Source: Scilla litardierei
Taxonomy: Eukaryota > Streptophyta > Magnoliopsida > Asparagales > Asparagaceae
Direction: 5' to 3'
DNA: 64,000 bases
Assembly (NCBI GenBank): GCA_030789695.1
Contig: CM061141.1
Coordinates: 193,451,689-193,515,688, forward strand
Below the pieces are notes generated by a model that ran no database searches, was not told the origin of the DNA, and saw only the letters and a program-made list of their open reading frames with translations. Each line of letters begins with the position of its first letter. Position 1 is the first letter of the stretch. Made by a program: the position numbers and the translations under genes. This document shows positions 21,095 through 32,687 of this stretch, one piece after another.

Positions 21095-23558
21095 CTGCGG
21101 TGGCGAGTGTGTCGTCCGTCCGGGGCGTCTCGTCCAGTCATCACGTCCACGGTAGTCTGTCTGAAACAGTGCCACGGCGACGGTGTCAGGTCGTGTTTCA
21201 ATAAATCCTATTTAGGTTCGTTTCTAGGTTATTGAGACTACCCTATTTGTCAAAGTCACAAATTCGTGTTCTTGTTCAGCCTAAACCGACCACTACCCTA
21301 TATGCACAGAAGAATTGTCCGATGGTCGATTTCTACAGTGAGCAGCGTTTTACTGATGCGAAAAGTAAATTTAATTGTAATTGTCCAGTTTTAGTTAGGT
21401 TTTCGGTTCCGCTACGGTGTGGGTTGTGATACGAGTTAGGGGGGACCAACCGTTGACGTAACGAATGTGAGTAGCGACGACGTGTACATCCCCAAACGGC
21501 GACACGTGCCTTGGTGTTTACTGTCACCACCTTAAGAACTCTGGCGTGGTCGTACGGGAAGCGTGACCATCTCTGCATCATAAGATATATATCAAGCTTA
21601 GAGAGTTCTAACTTAACATAATAACCTAACATCCTAGCATGAAAGTACACTGTTAGTTAATAATACTAACATTAGATATAGACTTAAGTTCTACGAATAT
21701 CTTACTGGCTAACATTAAAACATACTAACACCAAACTAACAAGCTGCCTACATACATCTGGTATTAAGCTAACCCATTTCGTACTAACTTAATAAGTTAT
21801 TGCTTTTTATAGGTTAACTGATACACTAACATATATAAAAAAACACTACATAGTTACATATATTTATTCACTACAACTAAATTATAATGTTACTACCTAA
21901 TAAAAATGAATTAGCTATAAGTGCTTCCTCTTATTGATGTCTAACACTGATAATGACAACCTAGGTGTTTAAACCTAACAAGTAATCTAATATCAAGGGT
22001 TATACGAACTACTACATGTATAATTATAACCCTACGTGCATCACTCTCCATATCAACTATAATAATAAAACTAATTTGATAAAAGACTAAACGCACTCAA
22101 CTTACGTGTGAGCGTCATCGAGCGGTTGCAGGTGGGGCTTTGGCAATGGTGAACGGCGTTGGGAAGTGGTGCAGGAGGTGGGTGGCCAACAACTTCGATG
22201 ACAGCGCTCCAGGCGGCGACCGGAGGCACGGTTCAGGCGACGCGGGGTTGCAGCGTCGTACTGGGGTTTCATGGTGGTCTACGTGGCGTGGGGTGTCCAG
22301 CGGGGCTAAAGGTGTGGCAGCCGACGGTCCTGGTATCGGCTTGAATGCTGGGGACGGAGGCAGGTCGGCAGCAGCTGATCGGGCTGCAGCAGCGAGGAAC
22401 ACCGGTGCGGCGACGAGACAGGCTATGCGCACGGTGGGTGGCTGCGAGACCGTGGTTCTGGGGCCATCAGTGTCGGACGGAAGGCTGAATGGCTGTCTAT
22501 CGACGTTGGGCGATGGGGCTAGGGGGATTCCGACGGAGGTTGAAGATGGAGGCTAAGCTTGAGCGTGGAAGAGGGTTTCGCTCGGGAGTTGTGGCGGTTG
22601 AAAGAAACCTAGCCCTAGGTTTAAAATAGATAACAGCAAGTTATACAAGTAATATGGTTTAATATATAGTGTCTAGGGTGAAGCAGAACGTGGATGTGTA
22701 AGGCTTGGGTTCTGATATATAGACAGTAGGGTTAAAATAATAAGAGTTAGGGTCTATGGGGTTTCGCATGGGGTGGGTATTAAAATGAACCCTATAAGCT
22801 AAAGGTCCCTAGGGTTCTAGATAAGTGAGGAGCAGCGGCTGCAAAAGGACTTTGATAGGTGGCCTAGGTCACGCACAGGTGGGGGTTTAAGATGAGAACA
22901 AATTGCTAAGCTCCTCTAGAGTTGTAAGTAAAAAGGGGGTAGAGATAAAGAGATAGAGGGAGTAGAAAGAGGGGAAAGTTTAGGGAACAATAGAGGCAGA
23001 ACATTTAGAAAGATACGCATGATATTACTTAGGGATCTAAAAGATTTGATTTCAAATTTGAAATCCAAAATGATTAGGCTAATCAAGGGTTGGAATTTGA
23101 TTAGGGGATAAGTTCCGCTACGGGCATCGGAAAAATAATCCGAAAATACCGGGGTGATCGTGGAGACGAGACGCACGGATCTACGGAGCCCGATCGTGTG
23201 TAACGCCTACCAAAAATTTACGTAAAATTGGAAACGGCGTTTCGAGCCAAATGACTAAAACGCCCCTATCGTTCAAGGTCGTTTAGCGAGAAAACGAGCC
23301 GTGAAAGACGTTCCCAAAAATTACTATAAAATCCAACACCCCGAAATGATCGCAATGGCATATCGCATCGCATATGCCGGAGCTCAGAAATAACCAAATA
23401 AAATACGTGCACGATAAAGCACGTGCACGTAGAAAACACGAACGGTCGGAAAGTGGCCGTTACATTAGTTCTACCTGAGGTGACGATGTACCCCCGTCCT
23501 TTCTTGCATGTGATGAAGATGCATCTTCGATTGTTGGTTCAACTGTGGTAAATTCCTC

Positions 23559-24148
23559 CTAAGCAGATTCATAGGATGAGCTTTGTGATGATTGTGCGTC
23601 ATAGTAAATGTCTGTGGAGTTCACTTCCAAGGGGCTAGATTCCATAATGCACCTGTCAGCATGATAAAAAATGTCATTAATGTGTGGACTGGTAGGTGTA
23701 GAGTCAAGAAGACTTCCCTGAATGATAACGTTGTGAATCTGTCCAGGTTCTGTGCACTCTTCATGGATGAAGTCATCACATGTCTCGTCCTTGGGGATAT
23801 TATCACCACAGAAGTGTTTATCATCTCCCTCATCCATACATAGACTCCATCAGAAATGGGGACGCCATCCAAAAATTTCGCATCATTGAAGTGACTTGCA
23901 ATAAAGATTGAGAGTTCTTGCACAATAGGATTCTCTGCGGGAAAAAGAACCGAACCGGTGGTCCAAACATTAGTCACAACGTTCTTCAAAATATTCAAGA
24001 ATTGGGAATCACCAAGTGGTTCGCATGTCTTAGCTTTTGGAGTGTCAATAGCGCAGAGATGCATCACATCTCCCTCAAGACTAATGTGGATGTCGTCCTC
24101 AATGGTACATGCGTGGGAAATATTATTCACAATATAATCAAAAATCAT
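23559..24148 (-). pseudogene. Unrecognised ORF remnant in the gag-pro region of element F
   Basis: Two overlapping minus-strand frames (24148-23621 and 23837-23559) join into one acidic, serine-rich protein if one frameshift near 23840 is allowed. It lies downstream of the element F LTR and PBS, where the gag-protease tail would be. I see no gag or protease motif, so its membership is by position only. It could instead be an unrelated gene piece. T3 begins about 95 bases downstream. Confidence 0.35.
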
Positions 24149-24473
24149 TGGAACTCATCACCTGCCTTGTAGGTTTCCGAACCAACAAATCGGACGTCAT
24201 TTAATAAGTCTCTCACTGGACTTCGATTGTAACTCCCTCCATATATTGATCTTGAAAACAATCACTTGATATGATGGAGGGCTACATCCACCTATGTTGC
24301 TGTCAGAATAACTAAACCAACACACTTGCATCTCCATAATACCTGTCTATTTCAAGAGAAATCGACTAGAAAGAGGTGTTAGTGCAAGATAGAACAGAAA
24401 TATGGTGGAGTAAGAGGTGGATGGAGAAACCAATAAGTCTCCAACTAAGAAAAATAACCCAAGTAAATTGGTG

Positions 24474-24493
24474 CCTCCCTGATAATGGTGCCA
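24474..24493 (-). other. Primer-binding site of element F
   Basis: Minus strand TGGCACCATTATCAGGGA, a decayed version of the Athila tRNA-Asp PBS (TGGCGCCGTTGTCGGGGA in element A), with the same CTTT-like spacer to the LTR end. The G-to-A and C-to-T changes fit decay of methylated cytosines. Confidence 0.75.
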
Positions 24494-24914
24494 AAAGCTT
24501 GTTCGAGTCTGCAAGTGCACGGTGTCGAGGCTTTGTAATATAGAAATATTGTCGATCCCACAGGAAGGCAATTGGTTAAGGTCTTGATTTTTTGTTCAAA
24601 GTTGTGTGACAGTGTCGGTTCTGGGGGTATCCAAGAAGTTTGTCACGGTAATCCTCTCACAAATACTATCAATTAAATGAAAACTAGGGCATTAGGAATC
24701 ACTATTAGGATCCTTGGATGTCGAAGGTAGATTATAATTTCTCGGTTGGATTAGGTTTGTTGGGCGAGATTGTCGCATCTTGAATGTTGAATTCATAGCC
24801 AACTATCGTTGTAGTACTCATCTAAGGTATCCCGTACTTGTCCCCATCATCGTGGATGGCATTACACGCAATATGTGCATTACGATTGAAAATTATTCTT
24901 AATCTACGCTCATG

Positions 24915-25125
24915 CCACTATCGTGGGTTAGAGTTTCGATCCATGATATGGTGGCTCTTATTGATGTTATTATCGCAAATAATCAATTAGTGATATAGGG
25001 CATTAGTGGAGACCATTAAAGTGAGTGCCACTATCGTGGATCACGAATCCTAAGTGAATTTACTAACGACCCTAATCAAGCCTATAGAATAATTTCATGG
25101 GCATGTGCCACTATCGTGGATCACA
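24915..25125 (-). other. Repeated CCACGATAGTGG hairpins in LTR F
   Basis: Minus strand CCACGATAGTGG or near copies recur at 24915-24926, 25028-25039 and 25108-25119. Flanks extend the pairing differently each time: GTG / CAC at 25025-25044 and TGTG / CACA at 25104-25125. The same core recurs in LTR H at about 44931-44942 with stem GTTC / GAAC. Confidence 0.6.
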
Positions 25126-25524
25126 AATCCTAGAAGAGAACGATATACACTTCGTTAGATCAACCACATCACGTCCCTTATTCACCAAATCAACCTAAAA
25201 ATAACAACTTTACATTTAAATCCTAAAATCCTAGGGCTCATCCATTAGCCCTAGATAGAACTTCTCGCGATCCATAGAAAAAGTGCTAAAAGCAATAATA
25301 TCAATAGAACAAGACATCGTGGCAATAATAAGCATCAAAACAATAGAGATGGGTAAAGAGAACGGTACCAAACCAATGGAAATCAAGGAGTCTCCTTCAG
25401 AAAATTAAGATCACAAGGATCCAATGCATTAATATCTCCAAAGATCCAAACTTGGTTACCAAAACTCTCTAAAAACTCTAAAAACTCTCTAAAGGAAGTC
25501 TCTCCAACCTATGAAGGAAATATT

Positions 25525-25535
25525 CTTTTTATACA
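25525..25535 (-). promoter_or_regulatory. TATA box of LTR F
   Basis: Minus strand TGTATAAAAAG, about 70 bases downstream of the palindrome array. LTR G has TGTATAAAAA at 27920-27929. Confidence 0.65.
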
Positions 25536-25606
25536 TATGGGTTAGGACCAACAAAATCAAATAAAAAGCCCATTAGTTGGCTCAAATCTGGGCTACTGAA
25601 TCACTT

Positions 25607-26073
25607 GACTCGACCGAGTGGCATGGCTGCTCGGTCCGAGGCGGACCGCGTCGCTCCGTCGGCTTCATCTGGGGAGATGGTTGCTTGGACCGAGTGGATG
25701 GCCCACTCGGTCGAGCTACATGGCCTCATGCTTGGCCTCAAATCATTGCTCTACCACATATTCCACTCGATCGAGTCACCTTGGCATGATTTCGAGTGGT
25801 CGTGTCTGCTCGGTCGAGCTGCAGAGGGTCGCAAAAGCCTTGAAATCATCGTTCTGTTAAAATTCCTACTCAGTCCAGCAGTAAAGCTACTCGGTCGAGT
25901 GGCTTTAAACTCTTCATATTCGGCTAAGTGTCGAACTCCATCTCTTTTTCCTTGCCTACTCGATCGAGTGAATGAATTCACTCGGTCGAGCGGTAGTGCT
26001 CGACTTTGTCCTTGAGATAGTGTGATACCGTATCATTCACTCGACCGAGTAGCTGAGACACTCGGTCTGAGTG
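25607..26073 (-). repeat. Palindrome array, ACTCGGTCGAGT type (LTR F)
   Basis: Pairs of ACTCG(A/G)(T/C)CGAGT: starts at 25958 and 25980 (22 bp) and at 26039 and 26060 (21 bp), with looser pairs at 25607-25720 and 25755-25820. Small ORFs through here arise from the repeats. Confidence 0.8.
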
Positions 26074-26386
26074 AACTGGGAAAACCTGAAAACTTTGCAA
26101 AGCTATCATTCTTTTGTTCTCTTCTCCTTCCCTCTTCTTCTTCTCCTCAAATCTTATTCACTGCCTCATCAAGCACCCGAGAGGCACACCATTGATGCTC
26201 TGGCGATCTCAGATGTGTCACTGACTCCATTTTGCTCCAAATCGCCTCAAAACTCCTGAAAATGAGAATAAAGCTCTGAAAGTGATATAATACGATAAAT
26301 GATCAAATGAGCCACAAAAGTGATTTTCGAGCGACTAAAATGGTACGAAATGATGCAATAAAAGTATAGAAACTATGGATACATCA

Positions 26387-26579
26387 GTTGGTCAGACCTA
26401 CCCAGAGATAGTAGAGATTCTTGCTAGGGGTTGATTATGTTAAGGCTTGATTTTTTAGAGCTTAACTTCAAATGGATTTAAGTTGTTTTCTACTACTTAA
26501 TTTACTTTCATCGTTCGCCCGACTTAGGCCAGACATCAATTTTTTAGTCTTAGGGGTCGCTAAAAACCCAACAAAATCA
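26387..26579. other. Unassigned spacer between LTR F and the RNase H fragment
   Basis: About 190 bases without ORF or recognised repeat. It may be more of the decayed gypsy element whose RNase H follows. Confidence 0.3.
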
Positions 26580-26805
26580 ATGCACATGTCCTGACAATTC
26601 CAGATCGATCGGGAGGCTTCAAAATATTTTGTGATGCATCAGGCAAAGGGGGTTGGCTATATTCTTCGTCAGCATGGTAATGTTGTAGCCTATGCCTCTA
26701 GGTTATTGAAGGTGCATGAGCGAAATTATCCTATGCTTGACTTGGAGCTAGCAACAGTGATCTTTACGTTGAAGTTGTAGAGGCATTTTCTGTTAGGCAA
26801 GCATT
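26580..26805 (+). pseudogene. Ty3/gypsy RNase H fragment
   Basis: Plus strand translates to a run with FCDASGKG, then after a one-base shift VGYILRQHGNVVAYASRLL and ERNYPMLDLELATVIF, the wording of the gypsy RT-linked RNase H domain (usual form CDAS-GLG-VL-Q-GKVIAYASRQL, NYPTHDLELAAVVFALK). The tryptophan codon after LKL is TAG. It stops where LTR G begins. This is the only gypsy pol sequence in the window, and it belongs to none of the A-H elements. Confidence 0.75.
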
Positions 26806-27919
26806 AATGCACCAGAAACTAATACCCAAAACCAACCTGGCAGTGTCACTAATGCAGGCGCTGAACGGTTCCTAAGTATCAATTCCTGGCTTACGAACGC
26901 AAGCGAACGGTGTCAAGTTATAGTATAAAAGATATCGATCCCATAGGGAAAGTAGTGGTGTATTAATCTCATGTTATTTCTAAATCACAGAAGGAGGTAG
27001 CAGTCGGTTTGAACGATTAGGTTGATTAGTGATGTTTGAATCAATATAAAGAGACTAGGGCATTAGGACTCACTGCTAGGATCATCGGAGGTCGATGCTT
27101 GGTTAGGACTTCTACGTTGCATTGGTTTTATTGGGGATTGTAGCATCTAAAAAGTGAATTCATGTGTCTAGGTATCATGAATCTAACATATTGTACTCAC
27201 CCTGCTCTCGCAATAGATGCATACGATATGTGCATTAAGGATCTACAATAATATCAACACTCTCGTAGTTCGAATGCTCACAACTCGTACCACTCTCGTG
27301 GGTTAGAGCTTCGAGGTATTTTGGTGGCTCTTGTTGACGCAATGGCTGTAGCCGTCAATTATTAATATAGTTCGTCGATGGATCCCATTAAGGCACGAGC
27401 CGGGTATGGTCACGAGCCTCGGTTGATTCCACTAACTCCCTAATTAAATCCATAATATACTACTTAAGCTAATCGATTTCACAGACAGTGGGCACGATCT
27501 CAGTACGAGTTGTCCTTGAGATTTTGCTAGATCAACTAAAATACTTACCTTTTTATGTCCAATGCAACCTAAAAATCCTAGCTTCACATCTTTTTCCCAA
27601 AATCCTAGGGCTAATCCATTAGCCCTAGATAGAACTACTCACACATGGTGGGGGAAATAAAGAAAGGTTGGATTTTTAGCTTGGAATTCATCTTAATAAT
27701 CAAAAACATATAAAATATAGGAATACGTACCAAAAGCGATGTAGATTGATAGCAAGCCACAGAGAATTAAGATCCAGTAGTTTCCAAGCAAGAAAATGCA
27801 ATAAAAATCAAGTCTTTGCTCCAATATCAAAACCTAGATCCAAATCTTAAGCTTACACTAAAAACTCTTGATAAAAACTTCTTAAAACACTTGTGATCTA
27901 TAATATTAAAGAAAAATCG

Positions 27920-27929
27920 TTTTTATACA
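27920..27929 (-). promoter_or_regulatory. TATA box of LTR G
   Basis: Minus strand TGTATAAAAA in the place matching LTR F, now about 1.1 kb from its palindrome array because of the hAT insert. Confidence 0.55.
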
Positions 27930-27984
27930 AGGGGTAGGGACCCCACAAAATCAATTCTCATAAATCTGGAAAGTTGGTCCCATA

Positions 27985-29020
27985 TATAAAAAATACCAAG
28001 TCCTTTGGTGGTCGAGCTAACATCCCGTACACGTTGACCAATAGCCCATACTACAAGCTCATGGTGGATACTATTGCCGAAGCGGGTCGTGGCGTTACTC
28101 CACCCACTGCTTGGGAGCTGTCGCACATATTTGGACATGGAATATGAAGAGATCAAAAAGTATGCAGAAACTTTTCGTAGTCAGTGGGATGAGTATGGTT
28201 GCACATTGATATGCGATGGATGGACAACACAAAACAGACGGAAGATTATTAATTTACTTGTGTATTCGATCCACGGGATAGTGTTTGTGGACTCTGTGGA
28301 TGCAACCGACTAATTCTAGAACGATCCATACACATTTGATCTCATGGACAAATATGTAGAAATAATTGGAAAGCATAGAGTAGTCCTAGTAGTCACCGAC
28401 AACGGGGCAAACTACAAATCAGCTGGGCAGATGCTGATGCGAAAGATACAGCATCTGTATTGGACCCCGTATGCGGTGCATTGTATGGACTTGATATTTT
28501 CTGATAAGGTAAAAGTAGTCAAAAATATCGTAACACAAAGTCAGATGGTAACATGATTTATATACCACAAAGGATGTGTGCTCAGCTTGATGAGAAGAGA
28601 GACTGGTGGAAAAAAGTTGATCAGACCCGCAATCACATAATTTGCAACACACTTTATTGCTTTGGACTCTGTAGGTGCATCGAGATGACCTACGGAGAAT
28701 GATCACCTCAAGTGAATGGTTCGAGAACTTTCCACTACTTAAACCAAAAGATATGGCCGTTGGAAACAATGTATTTGATCTGATTCCCGGCGATGAATTC
28801 TGGCAAAATATCTCTAATCTTATCGTCGTATTTGATCCGCTGGTGAAGGTTCTCCGAATGGTCGACAACGATGATAAGGCCAAGATGGGGTATCTCTACA
28901 AGGCCATAGACCGTGTAAAAGAGAAAATTCAAAAGAATGTTGGTAGATGATACAAGAAATCGTGGGACATGATCGACAAAAGATGGGATAAACAACTACA
29001 TCAAGTTATTCATGTGCAGG
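27985..29020 (+). pseudogene. hAT transposase, middle part (DUF659-like), inside LTR G
   Basis: Plus strand in several frames gives SPYYKLMVDTIAEAGRG, DEYGCTLICDGWT, INLLVYSIHGIVFVDSVDATD, VVTDNGANYKSAGQML, YWTPYAVHCMDLIF, then FDPLVKVLRMVD and MIDKRWDKQLH. These follow the order of plant hAT transposases with the DUF659 domain (CDGWTD..., VTDNA-NY, TPCAAHC-DL). Frame breaks at about 28130, 28314 and 28557-28680 make it dead. The N-terminal BED finger and C-terminal dimerisation region are not here; an N-terminal half lies at 30955. Confidence 0.85.
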
Positions 29021-29045
29021 CTATTTTTTGACTCTTCGCACGTCA

Positions 29046-29281
29046 GCTACTCGAGCGAGCAGGTGGCTGCTCGGTCGAGTCACTTCACTGGCCACGTTGC
29101 TGCTTGCTTGCGTCTGATGCAGGCTACTCGATCGAGCAGCCCCCTACTCGGTCGAGTAGCAGTGCGTGTCAACTCGGGTCGAGTCGCCTAGCTGCTCGGT
29201 CGAGTCATCTCGTATCCACTTCCTGTTGTATTCGCGTGTCAGCTCGGCCAAGTAGCTGTAAGCTACTCGGCCCGAGTCACC
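29046..29281 (-). repeat. Palindrome array, ACTCGGTCGAGT type (LTR G)
   Basis: Near-palindromes such as those starting at 29126 and 29146 (20 bp apart), plus CTCGGTCGAGT copies either side. Same word family as LTR F and element E. Confidence 0.75.
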
Positions 29282-29595
29282 TGGGAAACTGAATGGCTGA
29301 GGGCTTTTTCTGGATTTCTCTCGCTCGCTTCTCCTCCTCTCCTCTGATCTTCTTCTAAACTGCAGCAAACTCCCATGGAGCCTTGCCAATGGCGTCTTGG
29401 ACGTGTTGGATGTGTCCATGTCCCGAATCAGCTCCAATTCGCTCCAAAATCACTAAAAATCCATAAATCTATGCAAAAAACTAGAATATGGCATTAGGAG
29501 TGCATTAACATATAATAATATGGATTTCGGAGGCAAATATGATATGAAATGAGATAAAATGATGCTGTAAAAACATAGAAAATATGGACACATCA

Positions 29596-30950
29596 AAATC
29601 CTCCAAGCTTACCTCTTACCGTCCTCGAGGAAGACGAATACTAGGCTCACCAGGCGATAAAAAAAAGAAATAGAAAAAGAGAATAGAAGATGGAGGGGTT
29701 AAATACTAAAAATACAAAAATTTCTTAATAAAAAGTTTAGAAATTATACAATAGAAATTTCTTAATACCAAAATTTCTTTAAATTATTTTAGAAATTATT
29801 AAAAAAGGGTTAGAAAAATACAATAGAAATTCGAATACTAAAAACTACTAATGAAATACTGAAGATAGTAAAAATATTAAATTTATATAAGTATCGAAAG
29901 GTTCTACTAAAAATACTAGTAAATAGGAAATACTAAAAAGTATTAATACTAACATTTATTAATAAAAAGAGGTTAGAAATTATTAAAAAAGGGTTAGGAA
30001 AATAATATAGAAATACTAAACAATCTTAAATAAATACTAAAAGTAGTAAATACTAAAAGTTGTAAATACTAAGAGTAATAAAATAATGAAGGGCTGGCTA
30101 TATTACTATATGAGTTACAGTTAAAATACTAAAAGTACTTATTATAATCCTAAAATGTTAGTTTTAGGATACACCCAATTAATTAGGATTAACTGGGAAA
30201 AATGAACCTAAATTAAATCGATGTTAGACATTTTAATAATCAGCATCCTTAAGGTGTCCCTGAACCGGTGTCTAGAATTGTTTGCATCTAGGGCTTTGGA
30301 TCACCCCAGCTCTGACTGGGAATAGTGATCCTAACTTAGCCATACCTGCTTGGTCGTATTCGACTGTGTCAAACTAGAATGTCTATTATCATAATGTGAC
30401 GCCGTCGATTATATCTAGTCAAATACGTTAAAGATCTTTTTCAGGATTAGCTGTAGCCATCTTTAGTTGTAAGATATGCCTAGTTATTTAGGATTGACTT
30501 GGAAAAATGAACCTAAAGTAAATCGATGTTACACATTTTAATAATCGGCATTCTTAAGGCGTCCACGAACTGGTGTCGGGCTTTGGATCACTGCAGCTCT
30601 GACTGGAGATAGTGATCCTATCTTAGCCAAACCTGCCTAGCCGTGTTTGATTAGACCAAACTAGAATGCCTATTATCATAATGTGACACAGTCGATTATA
30701 TCTAGTCAAATATGTTAAAGATCTTTTTCAGGATTAGCCATAGCCCTCCTTGTTTAGGAAAATACTAAGGGAATACTATTCAAAAACTAAAAATATAAAT
30801 TGTAAAAAATGAGGTTAGAAATTATAAAAAATAGTTTGTCTATTTCACTACAATTTTACATTGTTATATGTCACAGTAATTAAAGTGTCTCGAAAAACTC
30901 CAAATGTCACAGTAATTAAAGTGATTCGAAGAACTCCAAAGGTGGAGACT
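29596..30950 (-). other. 3' untranslated region of element G
   Basis: Upstream (minus) of the polypurine tract, AT-rich, full of AATACTAAAA words. It contains a two-copy tandem repeat of about 300 bp. GTCCTCGAGGAAGACGA at about 29621, next to the polypurine tract, is shared with elements A and D at the matching position. Confidence 0.55.
30177..30770. repeat. Two-copy tandem repeat, period about 303 bp
   Basis: AAAATGAACCTAAA begins near 30199 and again near 30503; the copies share AAATCGATGTTA, GCTTTGGATCAC, CAGCTCTGACTGG, TGCCTATTATCATAATGTGAC-like words and end in AGATCTTTTTCAGGATTAGC. About 85-90% alike by eye. Confidence 0.8.
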
Positions 30951-30954
30951 GTGG

Positions 30955-31526
30955 ATATTTGGTGGTCTCATTATACAATGATAGGAAATAACCATAGACA
31001 TTACTTATGAGGTGTAACTATTGTCGTAAAGAAATGCATGGAGGCGTGTCTCGCCTTAAGGATCACTTGGCGGAATTACTGAAGATGTGCTGAGATGCCA
31101 TGAGGTACCGAAAGGAGTGCGTGCAGAGATGAAAGCACACATATTTGAGAAGAAGAAAGAACGGGTACATGCCATATATGAGAAGAAGAGGATCAAAGGG
31201 GAGATTGGGCAAGGGCTACGTAGGAAATATCAAATGACTCAGATAAGTATGAGGATGACACCGAGGAGGTTAGAGACCTTAGAAGAGCTCTTAGAGAAAG
31301 TAGACAAGAACCTGCCGAAGAAGAGATTAGATGTGACGATAGATAGATGTAAAGGCTCATCTGGGGCCTCTGGGCTAGCCCGATCGGGTAGTCGTGTCGG
31401 TCATAATACCGGTATGTTTACGTATGGTTCTGCTCGTGATGTTGAACCAACCAATAGACCAGTTGGTGTTCTTAGACCCAGTACCGTCCCTTTTTCTTTG
31501 ATGAAGAAGGGTAAATCCCAGTCTAC
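30955..31526 (+). pseudogene. hAT transposase N-terminal part (BED-type zinc finger), interrupted by element A
   Basis: Plus strand: MRCNYCRKEMHGGVSRLKDHLA (about 31008) is the start of a BED-type finger as found in plant hAT transposases. A one-base loss then shifts to GITEDVLRCHEVPKGV, followed by a long basic helix (KKKERVHAIYEKKRIK) and an open frame to KGKSQST at 31526. There the element A 5' LTR begins. After element A, the same frame resumes at 43308 (TIKNSCIKEITCRY) until a stop. Normal proteins of this type continue into the region found at 27985. Also one stop before the finger. Confidence 0.8.
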
Positions 31527-31821
31527 TGATCACTCCTTATTTTACACCCTTTTTCCGCATGTTTGCATGCCATTTAGATTGCCCAAATCATGTTTTTCAC
31601 GATATATCGACGATATTGCGATGCTTTTCACGATTTGTTGTTTTTGTCGCATTTCAGGTGATTTGGCGCGATTTGGAGTGATCTCGAGATGCGCTTACTC
31701 TAGACGGCCACCGACGACCTCCCCGAGGGGTATTTTGCTGTTGGAGAGGAGCGGAAGAAGAATGGACGTCGCAGGAGCGACGAGGAGGCCAAAATAAGCA
31801 GATTGGGCATTTTTTTGTGTC

Positions 31822-32204
31822 CCACTCGGCCGAGTGGAGGAGCCACTCGGCTGACCAGTGAGACACTGCTCGGCCGACCCGTTCAGACACGATTTCCATG
31901 TGTACTCGGCCGAGCGACGGAGACCACATCGGCCGAGTGACTATACCACGTCCGCCCGAGTGGCACCCGAACGAAGCCTTTCAAAAACATCGAAGTTACT
32001 GTTTTTCGGCCACCTGAGCTTCAGAAGACCCACTCGGCCGAGTGGTAAATCCCGTCCGCCCGAGTGCTGTGAAGCCATCGGCCGAGTGACGTCAACTCAC
32101 TCGGCCGAGCCGCCTCCGAACTGAAGACCCCTGAAAGCCCCGACTTACTGGAAAATTACAGGGTTTTTCACTCGGCCGAGCGACTTTTGTCACTCGGCCG
32201 AGTG
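31822..32204 (+). repeat. Palindrome array, ACTCGGCCGAGT type (LTR A)
   Basis: About ten full or near copies of CACTCGGCCGAGTG, mostly as pairs; the last pair starts at 32170 and 32192 (22 bp apart). Repeated in the 3' LTR at 41780-42163. Confidence 0.85.
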
Positions 32205-32286
32205 CGATGCGCTGCCTGTAGCGAAAACTGCGGAAAACAGGCTGTGCAGGGGTATTTTGGTCACGATTTTTGGACGATTTTTGGGG

Positions 32287-32295
32287 CTATTTAAG
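32287..32295 (+). promoter_or_regulatory. TATA-like box of LTR A
   Basis: CTATTTAAG about 85 bases after the array, in GGGGCTATTTAAGCCC. Weaker than the internal TATA box of the same element but in the conserved position. Confidence 0.5.
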
Positions 32296-32687
32296 CCCTG
32301 TTTTTACCCTAGTTTTGAGAGCCATCTCTTAGATTTTTTTGCATCTTTTTAGAATACTTTTTAGCTTTATTATTGTGATTGGAGAAGAGGAAAAACTTGG
32401 ATTTTTGTTGGATTAAATTGAAGAACTCCATTGGTTTGCATCTCTCTTCCCTAAAAATTCTATTTTTATTGTTTGTCTCAATATTTGTGATGAATTCTAT
32501 TGCTTATTTCATTGATCAAATTTGTGATATTGCTATGATTTGTGAGTAGTCTCCACGTCTTGGGGCGTGGGGATGAACCCTACAAGCCCTATTTCATAAT
32601 TGTGATGAATTGGTAGAAATTGAGCTAGGATTGTTACTAGAGATTAGATTGGGATCGATTTACTACGGATGGCTAGGTATTCATATC

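Larger units (their letters stand above)
18391..23464 (-). mobile_element. T3: non-coding LTR element, 3'-truncated (minus)
   Basis: Minus strand: 5' LTR 23464 to 19866 (TGTAACGGCC start, GGGGCGTGACA end), PBS candidate, and about 1.5 kb of internal sequence related to T1 1974-3830, ending abruptly at 18391. The correspondence with T1 includes the PBS word, a GGTAGGAAGACTTAG stretch and an AGGTG-TCGTGGTGCAT stretch. There is no 3' LTR and no coding capacity. It separates element F gag remnants from the accessory fragment at 17640-18389. Confidence 0.75.
19866..23464 (-). repeat. T3 5' LTR (3.6 kb)
   Basis: Termini match those of T2. The first bases on the minus strand repeat the CGTGCACGT pair seen at the start of the T1 3' LTR. 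It includes a GC-rich part at about 22100-22560, where short ORFs in several frames overlap (as in T1 6225-6700), a tandem hairpin repeat at 20680-20848 and the hairpin cluster 20951-21094. Confidence 0.75.
24500..26386 (-). repeat. 5' LTR of Athila-like element F
   Basis: Minus strand starts TGATGTATCC (26386) and ends CTCGAACA (24500) next to the PBS. Contains the palindrome array 25607-26073, TATA box 25525-25535, repeated CCACGATAGTGG hairpins at 24915-25125, and the U5 word CCGTGCACTTGCAG near the end. Internal sequence after the PBS is short and mostly deleted. Confidence 0.8.
26812..29595 (-). repeat. 3' LTR of Athila-like element G, with a captured hAT fragment
   Basis: Minus strand starts TGATGTGTCC at 29595 directly after a polypurine tract (29596-29611, AAGCTTGGAGGATTT on the minus strand). 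The left end is uncertain, about 26812. It has the U5 word (about 26899-26912), TATA box 27920-27929 and palindrome array 29046-29281. A hAT transposase piece (27985-29020) lies between array and TATA box, which explains why this LTR is about 0.9 kb longer than F. Confidence 0.7.

Noticed and set aside
22115..22556. Frames of 105-138 codons in the T3 LTR
   Set aside because: Same reasoning; both strands open, low complexity, no recognised domain.
22916..23176. 86-codon frame in the T3 LTR
   Set aside because: Low-complexity, leucine/serine-rich; lies inside LTR sequence.
25577..26015. Frames through the LTR F palindrome array
   Set aside because: Created by repeated CTCGGTCGAG words.
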